A stretch of DNA of 64,000 nt, from assembly GCF_900104775.1 (NCBI RefSeq), contig NZ_FNSA01000003.1, positions 3,596,001 through 3,660,000 of the forward strand, written 5' to 3'. Numbering within the stretch: position 1 is the first letter of the stretch; the number at the start of each line of letters is the position of its first letter. A model generated the notes under the pieces. That model was not told the origin of the DNA. It saw only the letters and a program-made list of their open reading frames with translations, and searched no databases. Position numbers and translations under genes: made by a program. This stretch comes from Tsukamurella tyrosinosolvens. GTDB taxonomy: Bacteria; Actinomycetota; Actinomycetes; Mycobacteriales; Mycobacteriaceae. Shown here piece after piece: positions 16,061 through 26,650 of the stretch.

Positions 16061-17718
16061 TCGACGCCGATCTCCATCACGCTCGCGGTCTGCCCGCCGA
16101 CGTAGCCGACCACCTCGACCTCCGGGCGGTCGGGGCGCAGCGCGGCGCTGACCCGGTCGGGGAAGTCGCCGTCGCCGGCGTCGCCGAGGAGCACCGTGAC
16201 CATGTCGCCGCCGGTGGCCAGCAGCAGCTCGGCGAGGGCCTCGCCCGCGGAGTACTGGTCCTCCTCGAGGACCACCACCTCGCCGCCGACCATGCCGAGG
16301 TAGTCGCCGGGGCCGCAGGGGCCGAGGATCGTCAGCGCGTCCTCGGTGACGGCGACGACGGACCCGCAGCGCGCGCCCGCGGCGGCCTCGGCCATCGAGT
16401 AGGTGTCGTCGGCGGCGTGGCCGTTCGGCTCGTGCACCGCGAGCGCGGCGATCGCCTGCACCATCGACGAGGTCGGCAGCAGGGTCACCAGGACCCCGGA
16501 TTCGCGCGACCGCGCGGCCACCGCCAGCAGCTCCGGGGTGGGCAGCGCGCCGTTCGGCATGAGCAGCACCTCGCGGCCCTCGAACCGGTGCAGCGCGGCG
16601 AGAAGCTCGGCGTGGGTCATCCCCTTGTCGCAGCGGATCACCTCCGCGCCGGCGCCCGCGAACAGCTCCGCGGCGCCGTCGCCGGAGACCAACGCGACGA
16701 TGGCGCGCGGCGCGTCGAGCAGTGCCTGCAGCGGCGTCTCGGCGTGGCCCGCCTCCTGCAGCACGTTGACGGCGATGCTGCGCAGCTTGCCGTGGCGCAG
16801 GCCCGCCTGGATGGCCGCGCCCGGCTCGGTGGTGTGCGTGTGGACCGACCAGGTCGCGACGGGGTCGGGATCGGCCGCGGCGACGACGACCACCGATTCG
16901 CCGAAGGCCTGGAGCTCCGCCCGCAGCCGGTTCGCCGTGGCCTCGGTGGCGGAGGGCAGGAGGTACATCACCTCGTAGTCGGCGTGCGGCCCCCGGGGCG
17001 GATCGACGTGGTCGTGCGTGTGTCCGTGCGCCTCGTCGACGTGCACCTGCACGTGCGGCGCGATCTGCCGTCCGAAGCGGGGCCGCTCGGGCACCGCGCC
17101 CGCGGTGACCTCGACGAGCGCGTCGAGCAGCACGAGCAGGCCGCGGCCGCCCGCGTCCACGACGCCCGCGGCGGCGTTGTCGGCGAGCTGCTCCCGGGTG
17201 CGCAGGAGGGCGTCGAAGGCGGCGTCGGCGGAGCCGCGGGCGCAGGTCGCGAGGTCGCCCCCGCCCGCCAGGGCGGCCCCGGCCCCGTCGGCGGCCGCCC
17301 GCAGGACGGAGAGGATGGTGCCCTCGATGGGTTCGGCGACGGCGGTGGTCACCAGGTCCGTCGCGTTCCGGAGTCCGGTGGCGAGGCCCTCGGCGGTGAG
17401 GTCCGCGTCGGGTCCGAGCTGGCCGGCGAGGCCCCGCATGATCTGGGAGACGATGACGCCCGAGTTGCCCCGCGCCCCGGCGACGGCCCCCGCCACCGTC
17501 GCGCGGGCGACGGCGTGCGGCCCCTCGGTGCGGTCCGCGACCTCGGCGGATCGGGCGGCGGCGCGCAGGGTGACCAGCATGTTGGTGCCGGTGTCGGCGT
17601 CGGCCACGGGGAAGACGTTCAGGGTGTTGATCTCGTCGACCGCGCGCTCGAGTCCGAGGACGGCACGCCGCAGCCAGGCCACCACCACGCGGCCGTCCTC
17701 CGCAATCGGTCCCGTCAC
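16057..17718 (-). CDS. DAK2-domain FakA-like fatty acid kinase subunit
   Basis: 553 aa, matching full-length FakA/YloV. An N-terminal DhaL (DAK2) domain has the metal-nucleotide motif NVFPVADADTGTNML (about 34-48); middle and C-terminal EDD/DegV-like domains follow. In Firmicutes FakA phosphorylates fatty acids held by FakB; the substrate here is inferred. A histidine-rich insert at 222-245 (eight His, including HGHTHDH) is unusual and could bind metal. GTG start; TAGGCT (17726-17731) ends seven nt upstream, so probably leaderless. Overlaps recG by 4 nt. M. tuberculosis, as I recall, has this gene split in two; here it is intact. Confidence 0.88.
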   Translation of the reverse strand: MTGPIAEDGRVVVAWLRRAVLGLERAVDEINTLNVFPVADADTGTNMLVTLRAAARSAEVADRTEGPHAVARATVAGAVAGARGNSGVIVSQIMRGLAGQLGPDADLTAEGLATGLRNATDLVTTAVAEPIEGTILSVLRAAADGAGAALAGGGDLATCARGSADAAFDALLRTREQLADNAAAGVVDAGGRGLLVLLDALVEVTAGAVPERPRFGRQIAPHVQVHVDEAHGHTHDHVDPPRGPHADYEVMYLLPSATEATANRLRAELQAFGESVVVVAAADPDPVATWSVHTHTTEPGAAIQAGLRHGKLRSIAVNVLQEAGHAETPLQALLDAPRAIVALVSGDGAAELFAGAGAEVIRCDKGMTHAELLAALHRFEGREVLLMPNGALPTPELLAVAARSRESGVLVTLLPTSSMVQAIAALAVHEPNGHAADDTYSMAEAAAGARCGSVVAVTEDALTILGPCGPGDYLGMVGGEVVVLEEDQYSAGEALAELLLATGGDMVTVLLGDAGDGDFPDRVSAALRPDRPEVEVVGYVGGQTASVMEIGVE

Positions 17719-17768
17719 AGCTGTCAGCCTAGTGGGCGGGGCCCGCGCCGTACGGAGCCCGGAGCGGT

Positions 17769-17797
17769 TTGGCTCCGTCGCCGGGCTCGGCTATGCT
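17769..17797 (+). promoter_or_regulatory. rpmB promoter
   Basis: TTGGCT (17769-17774), 17-nt spacer, TATGCT (17792-17797): a near-consensus vegetative promoter. The transcript would have a leader of about 85 nt before rpmB. Confidence 0.65.
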
Positions 17798-17888
17798 TGC
17801 AGGGTTGCCTCGCGTCCGAGCGTGTCCTTCACGTCTGCGACCGGCGGGGCGAAGCACAGGTTTTCAACGATACGAGGAGTACACGACT

Positions 17889-18080
17889 ATGGCTGCCGTC
17901 TGCGACGTCTGCGACAAGGGCCCCGGCTTCGGTAAGTCGGTCTCGCACTCGCACCGGCGTACCAACCGCCGGTGGAACCCGAACATCCAGACCGTCCGCG
18001 CCCAGGTCGCGCCCGGTCAGACCCGCCGCCTGAACGTGTGCACCTCGTGCATCAAGGCCGGCAAGGTCGTTCGCGGCTAG
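17889..18080 (+). CDS. rpmB: 50S ribosomal protein L28 (zinc-ligand form)
   Basis: 63 aa. Basic ribosomal large-subunit protein. Two CxxC pairs, CDVC at residues 5-8 and CTSC near the C-terminus, mark the zinc-binding C+ form. In actinobacteria with two L28 paralogues, zinc supply decides which one is used. GVSHSHRRTN-like and RRWNPNIQTVRA motifs are typical. Ribosome site ACGAGGAG at 17871-17878. It is the only plus-strand gene in this stretch and ends at a strong bidirectional terminator. Confidence 0.97.
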   Translation: MAAVCDVCDKGPGFGKSVSHSHRRTNRRWNPNIQTVRAQVAPGQTRRLNVCTSCIKAGKVVRG

Positions 18081-18095
18081 TACGCGAGAGTTCTT

Positions 18096-18134
18096 CCGAA
18101 GGCCCGTGACCTCCCCGAGGTCGCGGGCCTTCGG
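18096..18134. terminator. strong bidirectional terminator between rpmB and ung
   Basis: A 17-bp stem (18096-18112 with 18118-18134), with only one G-U pair when read on the plus strand, and a 5-nt CCCCG loop. It lies between the convergent rpmB and ung genes and can serve both. Confidence 0.85.
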
Positions 18135-18172
18135 CGTTCCCGCCGCCGGCCGCCCGTGTGACGGGACGCTCG

Positions 18173-18868
18173 TCAGCGCACCTGGGCGAGGTGCGGCAGG
18201 CGCCAGTCGACGGGCTCGGCACCGAGGCCCACGAGCGCGTCGTTCGCCTTCGAGAAGGGCTTGGAGCCGAAGAAGCCCCGGGATGCGGACAGCGGCGACG
18301 GGTGCACCGACTCGATCCGCGGGACGTCGCCCAGCCGCGGTCCGAGCGAGGCCGCGTCGCGGCCCCACAGGATCGCGACCAGCGGCGCGTCCCGCGCGAC
18401 GAGCGCGTCGATGGCGCACTCGGTGACCTTCTCCCATCCCTTGCCCCGGTGCGACGCCGGCGTGCCCGGGCGCACCGTCAGGACGCGGTTGAGCAGGAGC
18501 ACGCCCTGGTCGGACCACGGCGAGAGGTCGCCGTTCGCGGGCATCGGCAACGCGAGGTCGTCGCAGTACTCGCGGTAGATGTTCTGCAGGCTCCGCGGGA
18601 TCGGCCGCACGGCCGGGTCGACGGAGAACGACAGCCCCACCGCGTGCCCCGGTGTGGGGTACGGGTCCTGGCCGACGATGAGCACGCGCACGTCGTCGAA
18701 GGGCTGCCGGAACGCGCGCAGTACGTTGGCGCCGGCGGGGAGGTACCCGCGGTCCTCCGCGATCTCGGCGCGGAGGAAGTCGCCCAGCGCGGCGATGTCG
18801 CCGGCCACGGGGGCGAGCGCCTCGGCCCATCCGGCCTCGACGCTGTCGGTCAACGGTTTCGCCGTCAT
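18173..18868 (-). CDS. ung: uracil-DNA glycosylase (family 1)
   Basis: 231 aa. Removes uracil from DNA in base-excision repair. Family-1 motifs are present: [21 protein letters not shown] (catalytic Asp in GQDPY) and [17 protein letters not shown] (DNA intercalation loop). Start ATG 18868 overlaps the thiL stop by ATGA, so it is translationally coupled to thiL, as in mycobacteria. Residues upstream of this start belong to thiL in another frame. Confidence 0.97.
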   Translation of the reverse strand: MTAKPLTDSVEAGWAEALAPVAGDIAALGDFLRAEIAEDRGYLPAGANVLRAFRQPFDDVRVLIVGQDPYPTPGHAVGLSFSVDPAVRPIPRSLQNIYREYCDDLALPMPANGDLSPWSDQGVLLLNRVLTVRPGTPASHRGKGWEKVTECAIDALVARDAPLVAILWGRDAASLGPRLGDVPRIESVHPSPLSASRGFFGSKPFSKANDALVGLGAEPVDWRLPHLAQVR

Positions 18869-19881
18869 CGGCCGTTCTCCTCGGTCTCGGTGAAGGTGTT
18901 CCAGCCGCCCGCCGCCGGTCCCGCGTCGCCGTCGACGGTGACGGTGCCCGCCGGCGCCCCGGCGGGCGCGGCAGCGGTGCCGATCGCCCGCCATCCCGCG
19001 GGGAGCGCAGCGCCTGCGGGGAAGGTCGCGAGCAGGGCGTGGTCCTCGCCTCCCGTGCGGACCCAGCGGTCGGCGTCGGCGCCGAGCGCGGCGGCGCAGG
19101 CGACCAACTCGGCGTCGGGAGCCAGCAGCGCACCGTCGAGCGCGATGGCCACACCGGAGGCCCGGGCCAGCGCCCGGGCGTCGCGCAGCAGCCCGTCGGA
19201 GACGTCCGTCAGGGCGGTCGCGCCCGCGACGGCCGCCTGCGGCCCGGCGGCGAGCGGCGGGGCGGGGCAGCGGTAGGTCTCGACCAGGCCGCCGAAGCCC
19301 TCGTGCCCCGCGAGCAGGACGTCCAGGCCCGCGGCGGAGTGACCGAGCGTGCCGCACACCGCGACCACGTCGCCGGGCCGCGCGCCGGACAGCAGCACCG
19401 GCGCCCGCCCTTGCAGGTCACCCAGCACGGTGACCGCGAGCAGCACCTGCTCGGTGCGCACCACGTCTCCCCCGGCGATCGCGCCACCCGCGTCGGCGGC
19501 GCCGCGCGTGGTGCCGCGGGCGATGCCCGCGATCACGTCCTCGCCGGTCTCGGGCGGGCACCCCAGCGTCACGGTGAACGCCGTGCACACGGCGCCCATG
19601 GCCGCGATGTCCGCCGCGTTCTGCGCGATCGCGCGCCGGCCCACGTGCTCCGGGGTGGTCAGCTCGAACCGGAAGTGCCGTCCCTCGACGAGCGCGTCGG
19701 ACGAGACGACCGTGCGGCCGTCGGGCGTGACGACCACCGCCGCGTCGTCGCCCGGTCCTACCGGGACCCGCGGATCGGGACGCACACCGCCGGTGGCCAG
19801 CGCGATCACGCCGTCCTCCCCCAGCTCCGCCACGGTGCGCACGCGGGGCTGCGCAGGGCTGTCCGGCTCCTCTGATGTCAT
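18865..19881 (-). CDS. thiL: thiamine-monophosphate kinase
   Basis: 338 aa from the chosen ATG. Phosphorylates thiamine monophosphate to the diphosphate cofactor. Motifs: [23 protein letters not shown] and [17 protein letters not shown], all typical of ThiL (PurM-like fold). The frame stays open upstream to 20013, but TACGGT (19889-19894) ends seven nt before ATG 19881, which supports this start and a leaderless mRNA. The promoter is shared face to face with the DUF3515 gene. Confidence 0.95.
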   Translation of the reverse strand: MTSEEPDSPAQPRVRTVAELGEDGVIALATGGVRPDPRVPVGPGDDAAVVVTPDGRTVVSSDALVEGRHFRFELTTPEHVGRRAIAQNAADIAAMGAVCTAFTVTLGCPPETGEDVIAGIARGTTRGAADAGGAIAGGDVVRTEQVLLAVTVLGDLQGRAPVLLSGARPGDVVAVCGTLGHSAAGLDVLLAGHEGFGGLVETYRCPAPPLAAGPQAAVAGATALTDVSDGLLRDARALARASGVAIALDGALLAPDAELVACAAALGADADRWVRTGGEDHALLATFPAGAALPAGWRAIGTAAAPAGAPAGTVTVDGDAGPAAGGWNTFTETEENGR

Positions 19882-19887
19882 CGCGGC

Positions 19888-19894
19888 TACCGTA
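19888..19894. promoter_or_regulatory. face-to-face -10 boxes of thiL and DUF3515 gene
   Basis: The 7-mer TACCGTA reads as TACCGT (19888-19893) on plus and TACGGT (19894-19889) on minus. Each ends seven nt before a start codon (GTG 19901 on plus, ATG 19881 on minus), so one near-symmetric element could start both leaderless transcripts. Confidence 0.6.
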
Positions 19895-19900
19895 TCGGAC

Positions 19901-20485
19901 GTGAGCGATGCAGACGACGAGACCACCGCGGCCCCCGACGCCGGGGAGCGCCGCAGCCCCGCCTTCCTCGCGACGGCAGTGGCCCTGCCCGTGGCGGTCG
20001 TCGCCTGCTTCATCGCCTTCCTCGTGCTGGCGCAGCAGAAGCAGGGCGACGCCCGGGATGCCGCGGAGGCCGGGCACGTGAAGTCGATCGCGGCACCGTC
20101 GTCGGGCGACGCGGCGTGCGGGAAACTGCTCGGCGCGCTCCCCGCCGACCTCGACGGCTACCGCCGCACCGACGACACCGAGCCGGCCGGCTTCGCCCGC
20201 TGGACCAGCGAGAAAGCAGGCGCGGTGGAGGCGCGGTGCGGCACCGACCGGCCCGCCGAGCTGACCGCGACCGCGAAGCTGCAGATCATCAACGGGGTGC
20301 AGTGGCTGCAGGCCGTCCCGGCCGGCGCGCCCGCCCCCGACGGCGGCAGTTACTGGACGGCCGTCGACCATCGCCCGTACGTCACGCTCTGGGTGCCCGA
20401 CGGTGCCGGCACCTCGGCGGTGCAGGCCACCTCGGACGCGATCCGCGAGCACCTGCAGGCGGCCTCGCTCGACCTGGGCCGGTAG
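19901..20485 (+). CDS. DUF3515 membrane-anchored protein (Rv2980-like)
   Basis: 194 aa from GTG. One N-terminal membrane segment (about residues 20-45, VALPVAVVACFIAFLVLA), then an extracytoplasmic domain with a Cys pair (DAACGKLLG and EARCGTDRP) and the YWTAVDHRPYVTLWVP strand typical of DUF3515. The family sits beside ddl/thiL throughout mycolate-containing bacteria but has no known function; an envelope role is a guess from location and neighbours. Confidence 0.85.
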   Translation: MSDADDETTAAPDAGERRSPAFLATAVALPVAVVACFIAFLVLAQQKQGDARDAAEAGHVKSIAAPSSGDAACGKLLGALPADLDGYRRTDDTEPAGFARWTSEKAGAVEARCGTDRPAELTATAKLQIINGVQWLQAVPAGAPAPDGGSYWTAVDHRPYVTLWVPDGAGTSAVQATSDAIREHLQAASLDLGR

Positions 20486-20505
20486 CCCGGCGGGTCCGAG
20501 CCGGG
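20486..20505. terminator. possible hairpin between DUF3515 gene and ddl
   Basis: CCCGGC (20486-20491) with GCCGGG (20500-20505), 8-nt loop, in the 35-bp gap between convergent genes. Short and without U tract. Confidence 0.35.
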
Positions 20506-20520
20506 AGGCCGGTCCGGCTG

Positions 20521-21606
20521 CTAGCGGAGGCCGGTGCCCCGCGCGAGCGCGGTATCGATGAGCACCGTGAGCAGCTCGGCGTAGTCGACGCCGGATTCGG
20601 CCCACATCCGCGGGTACATCGACGTCGAGGTGAAGCCCGGCATGGTGTTGACCTCGTTGATCACGGGGCCGTCGGGCGTCTGGAAGAAGTCCACGCGGGA
20701 GAGGCCCTGGCAGTCGAAGGCGTGGAAGGCGCGTACCGCGAGGTCGCGGATCACGGCCGCCTGCTCCTCGGTGAGGTTCGCGGGCACGGTGTACTGGGCG
20801 CGGTCGTCGAGGTACTTGGTCTCGAAGTCGTAGAAGGAGTGCTCGGCGTCGGCCGCCATCTCGATCTCGGCGATCGCCGACGCCGCGACGGTGCCGTCGG
20901 GCCGCTCCAGGACGCCGATCTCGACCTCGCGGCCGATCACGGCCGCCTCGATGATGACCTTGGGATCCCACTTCCGGGCCGCGGCGATCGCCGCGGGCAG
21001 TTCCGTCAGGTCCGTGACCCGGGTGATGCCGATCGACGAGCCGCCGCGGGCGGGCTTGACGAACAGCGGCAGGCCGAGCCGGTGCAGGACGTCGGACGGG
21101 ACCTCGGTGTCGCGCTGGCGGAGCACGTGGTAGTCGCCCACGGGCAGGCCGTCGGCGGCGAGCAGCTTCTTCGCGAACTCCTTGTCCATACCCGCGGCGG
21201 AGGCGAGCACGCCCGCGCCCACGTAGGGCACGCCGACCATCTCCAGGAGTCCCTGCAGGGTGCCGTCCTCGCCGTACGGGCCGTGCAGGACGGGGAAGAC
21301 GACGTCGACGGTGCCCAGGAGCTCACCGGCGCTGTCGGCGTGCACCGAGACCAGCTCCGCGCCGGGCAGCAGCGCGAGATCCGTGGGTGCGTCGGCCACG
21401 CTGGGGAGCGCGCGCTCGGCGAACCGCAACGCCTTCGCGTCACCGTCGGAGAGCACCCACGCGCCCGCCTGGGTGATCCCGACGGGGACCACCTGGTAGC
21501 GCTCGGGGTCGAGGTGGGCAAGGATGCTGCCCGCCGACACGCACGAGACCGCGTGCTCGCTGCTGCGCCCGCCGAAGACCACTGCCACCCTGATTCGCTC
21601 CGTCAC
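20521..21606 (-). CDS. ddl: D-alanine--D-alanine ligase
   Basis: 361 aa. ATP-grasp enzyme making the D-Ala-D-Ala dipeptide for peptidoglycan. N-terminal [23 protein letters not shown] is the family signature; [14 protein letters not shown] and the [21 protein letters not shown] metal/ATP site are present. GTG start; TAAGGT (21615-21620) lies eight nt upstream, so it may be leaderless. Gap of 68 bp to gpsA upstream on the same strand. Confidence 0.97.
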   Translation of the reverse strand: MTERIRVAVVFGGRSSEHAVSCVSAGSILAHLDPERYQVVPVGITQAGAWVLSDGDAKALRFAERALPSVADAPTDLALLPGAELVSVHADSAGELLGTVDVVFPVLHGPYGEDGTLQGLLEMVGVPYVGAGVLASAAGMDKEFAKKLLAADGLPVGDYHVLRQRDTEVPSDVLHRLGLPLFVKPARGGSSIGITRVTDLTELPAAIAAARKWDPKVIIEAAVIGREVEIGVLERPDGTVAASAIAEIEMAADAEHSFYDFETKYLDDRAQYTVPANLTEEQAAVIRDLAVRAFHAFDCQGLSRVDFFQTPDGPVINEVNTMPGFTSTSMYPRMWAESGVDYAELLTVLIDTALARGTGLR

Positions 21607-21673
21607 GGTCGCCCACCTTACGTGTCGGCCGAACGGAGGGCCACGCGGTTACCCGCGCGGCGAACCCGTGCGA

Positions 21674-22705
21674 CTACTCGGCGTCCTTGGGGCGCCACTC
21701 GCCGCCGACGTCGCGATTGAGCAGGTCGTCCATGGCGCGGGAGACGGGCACCCCGTCGTAGCAGACGGCGCGCACGGCCTCGGTGAGCGGCATTTCGACG
21801 CCCACGCGCCGGGCGAGGTCGGCGATGGAGATGCACGACTTCGCGCCCTCGGCGACCTGACCGTGCGCGGCGGCCTGCGCCTGCTCGACGGTCATGCCCT
21901 GGCCGAGGCGCGCGCCGAAGCTGAAGTTCCGGGACTGGGGCGAGCTGCAGGTCGCGACGAGGTCGCCGACGCCGGCGAGGCCGGCCAGGGTGAGCGGCTG
22001 CGCCCCGAGGGCGGTACCGAGACGCAGCGTCTCGGCGAGGCCGCGGGTGATGATCGCGGCCCGCGAGTTCTCGCCCAGGTTGATGCCGGAGGCGATGCCG
22101 CAGACGAGGGCGATGACGTTCTTGGTGGCGCCGCCGATCTCGCAACCCACGACGTCGTCGCTGGTGTAGGGCCGGAAGTAGTCGGTACGCACGAGGTACT
22201 GGGCGCGGGAGGCACGGTCGGCGTTGTCGGAGGCGACGACGGCGAGGGTGGGCTGTCCCTTGGCGATCTCCTTGGCGAAATTGGGTCCGGTGAGGACGGC
22301 CAGGCGGTCCCGGTCGATGCCGGCGGCGTCGACGACGACCTCGCTCATCCGGTCGAGCGTGCCGATCTCGATGCCCTTGGCCAGGTTCACGACGGTGATG
22401 TCCGGCGGGATCAGGTGGCCCCAGTCGCCCAGGTTCGCGCGCAACGACTGCGACGGGACGGCCAGCACCACGAGCCCGGCGCCGCGCATGGCCTCCTCCG
22501 GATCGTGTGTCGCGGAGAGGTTCTCGGGGAGGACGCCCTCGGGGAGGTACTGCGCGTTGATCCGGGTCTCGTTGATCTGGTCGGCGACCTCCTGGCGGCG
22601 GCACCACATCCGCACCCGGTGCGGCTCCGGGCGGGTGGCCTCCGCGAAGACCTTCGCCATCGCGGTTCCGAACGAACCCGCCCCCATCACCGCAACGTCG
22701 ACCAT
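21674..22705 (-). CDS. gpsA: NAD(P)H-dependent glycerol-3-phosphate dehydrogenase
   Basis: 343 aa. Reduces dihydroxyacetone phosphate to glycerol-3-phosphate for phospholipids. Rossmann loop [17 protein letters not shown] at the N-terminus, catalytic Lys region [18 protein letters not shown], and NLAKGIE. I chose ATG 22705 because GGAGGGG lies just upstream; the ATG six codons earlier (22723) has no ribosome site and overlaps that signal. Divergent from cofC. Confidence 0.95.
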   Translation of the reverse strand: MVDVAVMGAGSFGTAMAKVFAEATRPEPHRVRMWCRRQEVADQINETRINAQYLPEGVLPENLSATHDPEEAMRGAGLVVLAVPSQSLRANLGDWGHLIPPDITVVNLAKGIEIGTLDRMSEVVVDAAGIDRDRLAVLTGPNFAKEIAKGQPTLAVVASDNADRASRAQYLVRTDYFRPYTSDDVVGCEIGGATKNVIALVCGIASGINLGENSRAAIITRGLAETLRLGTALGAQPLTLAGLAGVGDLVATCSSPQSRNFSFGARLGQGMTVEQAQAAAHGQVAEGAKSCISIADLARRVGVEMPLTEAVRAVCYDGVPVSRAMDDLLNRDVGGEWRPKDAE

Positions 22706-22815
22706 CCGAGCCCCTCCTCGCATCGCACCCGCCCACCGGAATCGCGGGCGCCCGGATGAGCCTATCGCCCGCCCGGAGACGGCAGGGTCGGTTCGGCACG
22801 CCTACATTGGTGCTC

Positions 22816-23517
22816 ATGAGCTCACCGCACGGGGCCGTCGCGCGCCCCGCCGTCGTGGTGGTCACCGCCGTGAAGTCGCTCGACGCCGCGAAGTCCCGCT
22901 TCGCCGCGCCCGGCGACGGCCGGCGGGATGCCGTGCCGGGCCTCGTGCTGGCGATGCTGCTGGACACCCTCGCCGCGGCCACCGCGACGCCCGGCGTCCT
23001 CGGCGTGCACGTGGTCTCGCCCGACCCCGCGGTCCGCGCCGCGGCGGAGGCGGCCGGCGCGCGCACCGTCGACGAGCCGGTGCCCGGCGGACTCAACGTC
23101 GCGCTCGAGGCGGGCGCGCGGGCCGCCCGGGCCGAGCACGGGGCCGAGGTCGCAGTGCTGGCGCTGCAGGCGGATCTGCCGGGGGTCACCCCCGCGGAGC
23201 TGGCGGCCTTCCTCGCGGCGACGGCGGGTCACCGGGGATTCGTACCCGACCACGCCGGCACCGGGACCGCGGCGCTCCACGCGCCCCCGGGGGCCGAGCT
23301 GCGCGCCGCGTTCGGGCCGGATTCCGCGGCGGCGCACCGGTCCGGCGGCGCCGAGCGGCACGCCGGCCCGTGGCCCGGACTGCGCACGGACGTCGACACC
23401 CCGCAGGACCTCGCGGGGGCGGGGCCCCTGGGTGAGCACACCGCAGCCGTGCTCGCCGCGGCCGATCGGGGCTTCGCGTCGAATGCACGCGCCCGATACG
23501 CCAGAATGGAGCCGTGA
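22816..23517 (+). CDS. cofC: phospholactate/phosphoenolpyruvate guanylyltransferase (coenzyme F420 synthesis)
   Basis: 233 aa (also called fbiD in mycobacteria). Joins GTP to phosphoenolpyruvate or 2-phospholactate to begin the F420 side chain. N-terminal [16 protein letters not shown] is the nucleotide-binding signature, followed by [16 protein letters not shown] (metal-binding Asp) and [18 protein letters not shown] (22803-22808) ends seven nt before the ATG: probably leaderless. First gene of a tight cofC-ppk-mutT1 run in which each stop overlaps the next start (GTGA). Presence of cofC implies F420-dependent enzymes in this organism. Confidence 0.95.
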   Translation: MSSPHGAVARPAVVVVTAVKSLDAAKSRFAAPGDGRRDAVPGLVLAMLLDTLAAATATPGVLGVHVVSPDPAVRAAAEAAGARTVDEPVPGGLNVALEAGARAARAEHGAEVAVLALQADLPGVTPAELAAFLAATAGHRGFVPDHAGTGTAALHAPPGAELRAAFGPDSAAAHRSGGAERHAGPWPGLRTDVDTPQDLAGAGPLGEHTAAVLAAADRGFASNARARYARMEP

Positions 23518-25706
23518 CGACCGAGCCTCCCGCCCCCTCCGCCGAACCGACGCCCGCAGCGAGTACCGCGGTCGCCGAGACCGCACTCCCGCCCTCGGGC
23601 AGGCCGACCGCGATCCCGACGGCCCCGCCCGCCGCGCCGGCGGAGGTGACCAGCGACCTGCCCGCGGATCGGTACCTGAACCGGGAACTGAGCTGGCTCG
23701 ACTTCAACGCCCGCGTGCTGGCGATGGCGGAGGACGCCTCGCTGCCGCTGCTCGACCGGGCCAAGTTCCTGGCGATCTTCGCCTCGAACCTGGACGAGTT
23801 CTTCATGGTCCGGGTGGCCGGTCTCAAGCGGCGCGACCAGATGGGCCTGTCGGTGCGCTCGGCGGACGGCCTCTCGCCCCGGGAGCAGCTGCGGCTGATC
23901 TCCCAGCGCACCCAGGAGCTCTCGCACAAGCACGCCCTCGTCTTCAGCGACGCGGTGCGGCCGGAGCTGGCGGCGCAGGGCATCTCGGTGGTCAGCTGGG
24001 CCGATCTGACGCCGGCCGAGCAGCAGGACCTGACCGCGTACTTCCACACGCAGGTGTTCCCGGTGCTCACGCCGCTCGCGGTCGACCCCGCGCATCCGTT
24101 CCCCTACATCTCGGGGCTGTCGCTCAACCTCGCCGTGGCGGTCGTCGACACCAGCACGGGCGGCGAGCATTTCGCGCGCGTCAAGGTGCCGGACAACGTG
24201 GCCCGCATGGTCTCGGTGCGCAGCGACCGCATGGATCACGCGGTGCTCCCCCTCGAGGACCTGATCTCCGCCCACCTCGACGTCCTCTTCCCGGGCATGA
24301 CGGTCTCGGAGCACCACGTCTTCCGCATCACCCGCAACGCGGATTTCGAGGTCGAGGAGGACCGCGACGAGGATCTGCTGCAGGCCCTCGAGCGCGAGCT
24401 CGCGCGGCGCCGTTTCGGCTCGCCGGTGCGCCTCGAGGTGGCCGAGGACATGTCCGAGCACATGCTCGAGCTCCTCCTGCGCGAGATGGACGTGGACCCC
24501 GCCGATGTCATCACCGTTCCCGGACTGCTCGACCTGAACTGCATGTTCGAGCTCTACGGCGTGGACCGGCCGGACCTCAAGGAGAAGCCCTTCGTCCCCG
24601 TCACCCACCCCGCGTTCGGCGAGCGGGAGACCCCGAAGAGCGTCTTCTCCACGCTCCGCGAGGGTGACGTGCTGGTGCACCACCCGTACGACTCGTTCTC
24701 GACGAGTGTGCAGCGGTTCATCGAGCAGGCGGCCGCCGATCCCCACGTGCTGGCGATCAAGCAGACCCTGTACCGCACCTCGGGCGATTCGCCGATCGTG
24801 GACGCCCTGATCGACGCCGCGGAGGCCGGCAAGCAGGTGGTGGCCCTGGTCGAGATCAAGGCCCGCTTCGACGAGCAGGCGAACATCAAGTGGGCCCGCA
24901 AGCTCGAGCAGGCGGGCGTGCACGTGGTGTACGGGCTGGTGGGCCTCAAGACCCACTGCAAGACCTGCCTGGTGGTCCGGCGCGAGGGCTCGACGATCCG
25001 CCGCTACTGCCACATCGGTACGGGCAACTACAACCCGAAGACCGCGCGGCTGTACGAGGACGTCGGCCTGTTCACCGCCGACCCGGATCTGGGCGCCGAC
25101 CTGACGGACCTGTTCAACCGGCTCACCGGGTACTCCCGCAAGGAGGAGTACCGCAATCTCATGGTCGCGCCGCACGGCATCCGGTCGGGCATCGTCGAGC
25201 GGATCGACCGCGAGATCGAGCTGCAGCGCGCCGGCAAGCCGGCCGGGGTGCAGCTCAAGGCGAACGCCGTCGTGGACGAGCAGATCATCGACGCGCTGTA
25301 CCGCGCGAGCCAGGCGGGTGTGCCCGTCGAGGTCGTCGTGCGCGGCATCTGCGCCCTGCGGCCGGGGGTCCCCGGGGTGAGCGAGAACATCACCGTCCGA
25401 TCGATTCTCGGACAGTTCCTGGAGCACTCCCGGATCCTGCACTTCCGCGGCGCGGACGAGTTCTGGATCGGCAGCGCCGACATGATGCACCGCAACCTCG
25501 ACCGCCGCGTCGAGGTGATGGCACAGGTGAAGGATCCGCGGCTCGCGCGGCAGCTGGGCGAGATGTTCGACTCCGCCCTCGATCCCGCCACCCGCTGCTG
25601 GGTGCTCGACGGTGACGGCAACTGGAACGCGTCCCCCGTCCCGGGCGAGACGGTCCGGGACCACCAGCGGGAACTCATGCGCGCGCACCGCGCGAGCCAG
25701 CGGTGA
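23514..25706 (+). CDS. ppk: polyphosphate kinase 1
   Basis: 730 aa, full-length PPK1. Polymerises ATP gamma-phosphate into polyphosphate at the membrane or in the cytosol. N-terminal ~50 residues are Ala/Pro-rich and likely disordered; the PPK core begins with [15 protein letters not shown]. Catalytic histidines fall in [13 protein letters not shown] and [29 protein letters not shown] binds phosphate. GTG start overlaps the cofC stop (GTGA at 23514). Confidence 0.97.
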   Translation: MTTEPPAPSAEPTPAASTAVAETALPPSGRPTAIPTAPPAAPAEVTSDLPADRYLNRELSWLDFNARVLAMAEDASLPLLDRAKFLAIFASNLDEFFMVRVAGLKRRDQMGLSVRSADGLSPREQLRLISQRTQELSHKHALVFSDAVRPELAAQGISVVSWADLTPAEQQDLTAYFHTQVFPVLTPLAVDPAHPFPYISGLSLNLAVAVVDTSTGGEHFARVKVPDNVARMVSVRSDRMDHAVLPLEDLISAHLDVLFPGMTVSEHHVFRITRNADFEVEEDRDEDLLQALERELARRRFGSPVRLEVAEDMSEHMLELLLREMDVDPADVITVPGLLDLNCMFELYGVDRPDLKEKPFVPVTHPAFGERETPKSVFSTLREGDVLVHHPYDSFSTSVQRFIEQAAADPHVLAIKQTLYRTSGDSPIVDALIDAAEAGKQVVALVEIKARFDEQANIKWARKLEQAGVHVVYGLVGLKTHCKTCLVVRREGSTIRRYCHIGTGNYNPKTARLYEDVGLFTADPDLGADLTDLFNRLTGYSRKEEYRNLMVAPHGIRSGIVERIDREIELQRAGKPAGVQLKANAVVDEQIIDALYRASQAGVPVEVVVRGICALRPGVPGVSENITVRSILGQFLEHSRILHFRGADEFWIGSADMMHRNLDRRVEVMAQVKDPRLARQLGEMFDSALDPATRCWVLDGDGNWNASPVPGETVRDHQRELMRAHRASQR

Positions 25707-26650
25707 GCGGCGGAGGCGAGGGCGCGGTCGTCCGCGCCTCCGGGGGCGTCCTGTGGCGTCCCTCCCCGAGCGGCCCGGAAGTGGCTGTGGTGCACCGTCC
25801 GCGGTACGACGACTGGTCGCTGCCGAAGGGGCACGTCGAGCCCGACGAGCACCCCGTCGTGGCGGGGCTGCGGGAGGTGGTCGAGGAGACGGGCTTCTCC
25901 GCCCGCTTCGTGCGGGCCGTCGGCCAGGTGTCCTACGACGTGCCGCGACGCAAGCGGCACGGCCCGGGCGGGGCGACGGTGCGCAAGCGCGTCGGATACT
26001 GGTCGGCCTTGGCCGGTTCCGGTGTCTTCGCACCGAACGAGGAGACCGACGAGTTGCGGTGGCTGCCGGTGAAGCCCGCCACGGCCCTCCTGAGTTACCC
26101 GATCGACCGGCGGATCCTGCGGGCCTTCGGCAAGCAGCCGCGGTCCACGGCGACGATGCTGATCGTCCGGCACGCCAAGGCGGGCCGGAAGCAGGGGTAC
26201 CAGGGCGACGACCTCGCGCGCCCGCTGGACCGCAACGGGAGGGCCCAGGCGGAGGCCCTGGTGGACCTCCTGGGGGCCTTCGGGCCCGGCCGCCTACTCT
26301 CGGCGCCGCCGGTGCGGTGCACGCAGACCCTGGAGCCGCTGGCGGCCGAGACGGGCCTGCCCCTGGTGGAGGAGCCGACGATGTCGGAGACCGCCTACGC
26401 CCGCGATCCTGCGGCCGCCCATCGCCGGATCCGCGAGATCGCGCGAACGGGCGAGGAATCGGGCACCGTCCCCGTGGTGTGCAGCCAGGGCGGTGTGATC
26501 CCCGATCTCACCGCGTGGTGGGCGGGGGCCGACGACGTGCGCCTCCCCGCCGCCCGCAACCGCAAGGCCAGCGTGTGGGTGCTCACCACCGAGGGCGGGC
26601 GCCTGCTGACCATGGACCACATCGACAGCCCGCTGCCCCTGGAGCACTGA
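25703..26650 (+). CDS. mutT1: MutT1-type Nudix hydrolase fused to a histidine phosphatase domain
   Basis: 315 aa with two domains. N-terminal Nudix box at about 43-65 (GHVEPDE..., REVVEETGF) for hydrolysis of oxidised or dinucleotide nucleotides; C-terminal RHG-type phosphatase starting [10 protein letters not shown] with a second His region in [14 protein letters not shown]. This is the architecture of mycobacterial MutT1, which cleans the nucleotide pool of 8-oxo-GTP/dGTP and diadenosine polyphosphates. GTG start overlaps the ppk stop. Its stop codon sits in the loop of the terminator hairpin shared with hupB. Confidence 0.93.
   Translation: MSGGGEGAVVRASGGVLWRPSPSGPEVAVVHRPRYDDWSLPKGHVEPDEHPVVAGLREVVEETGFSARFVRAVGQVSYDVPRRKRHGPGGATVRKRVGYWSALAGSGVFAPNEETDELRWLPVKPATALLSYPIDRRILRAFGKQPRSTATMLIVRHAKAGRKQGYQGDDLARPLDRNGRAQAEALVDLLGAFGPGRLLSAPPVRCTQTLEPLAAETGLPLVEEPTMSETAYARDPAAAHRRIREIARTGEESGTVPVVCSQGGVIPDLTAWWAGADDVRLPAARNRKASVWVLTTEGGRLLTMDHIDSPLPLEH

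Noticed and set aside
22706-22723. Upstream ATG for gpsA
   Set aside because: It would cover the GGAGGGG ribosome site of the ATG at 22705 and adds MRGGAR, which is not part of the family.
23229-26033. Long minus-strand frame of 934 codons opposite ppk and mutT1
   Set aside because: Antisense shadow of well-conserved ppk/mutT1; His/Arg/Gly-rich translation with no domain pattern.
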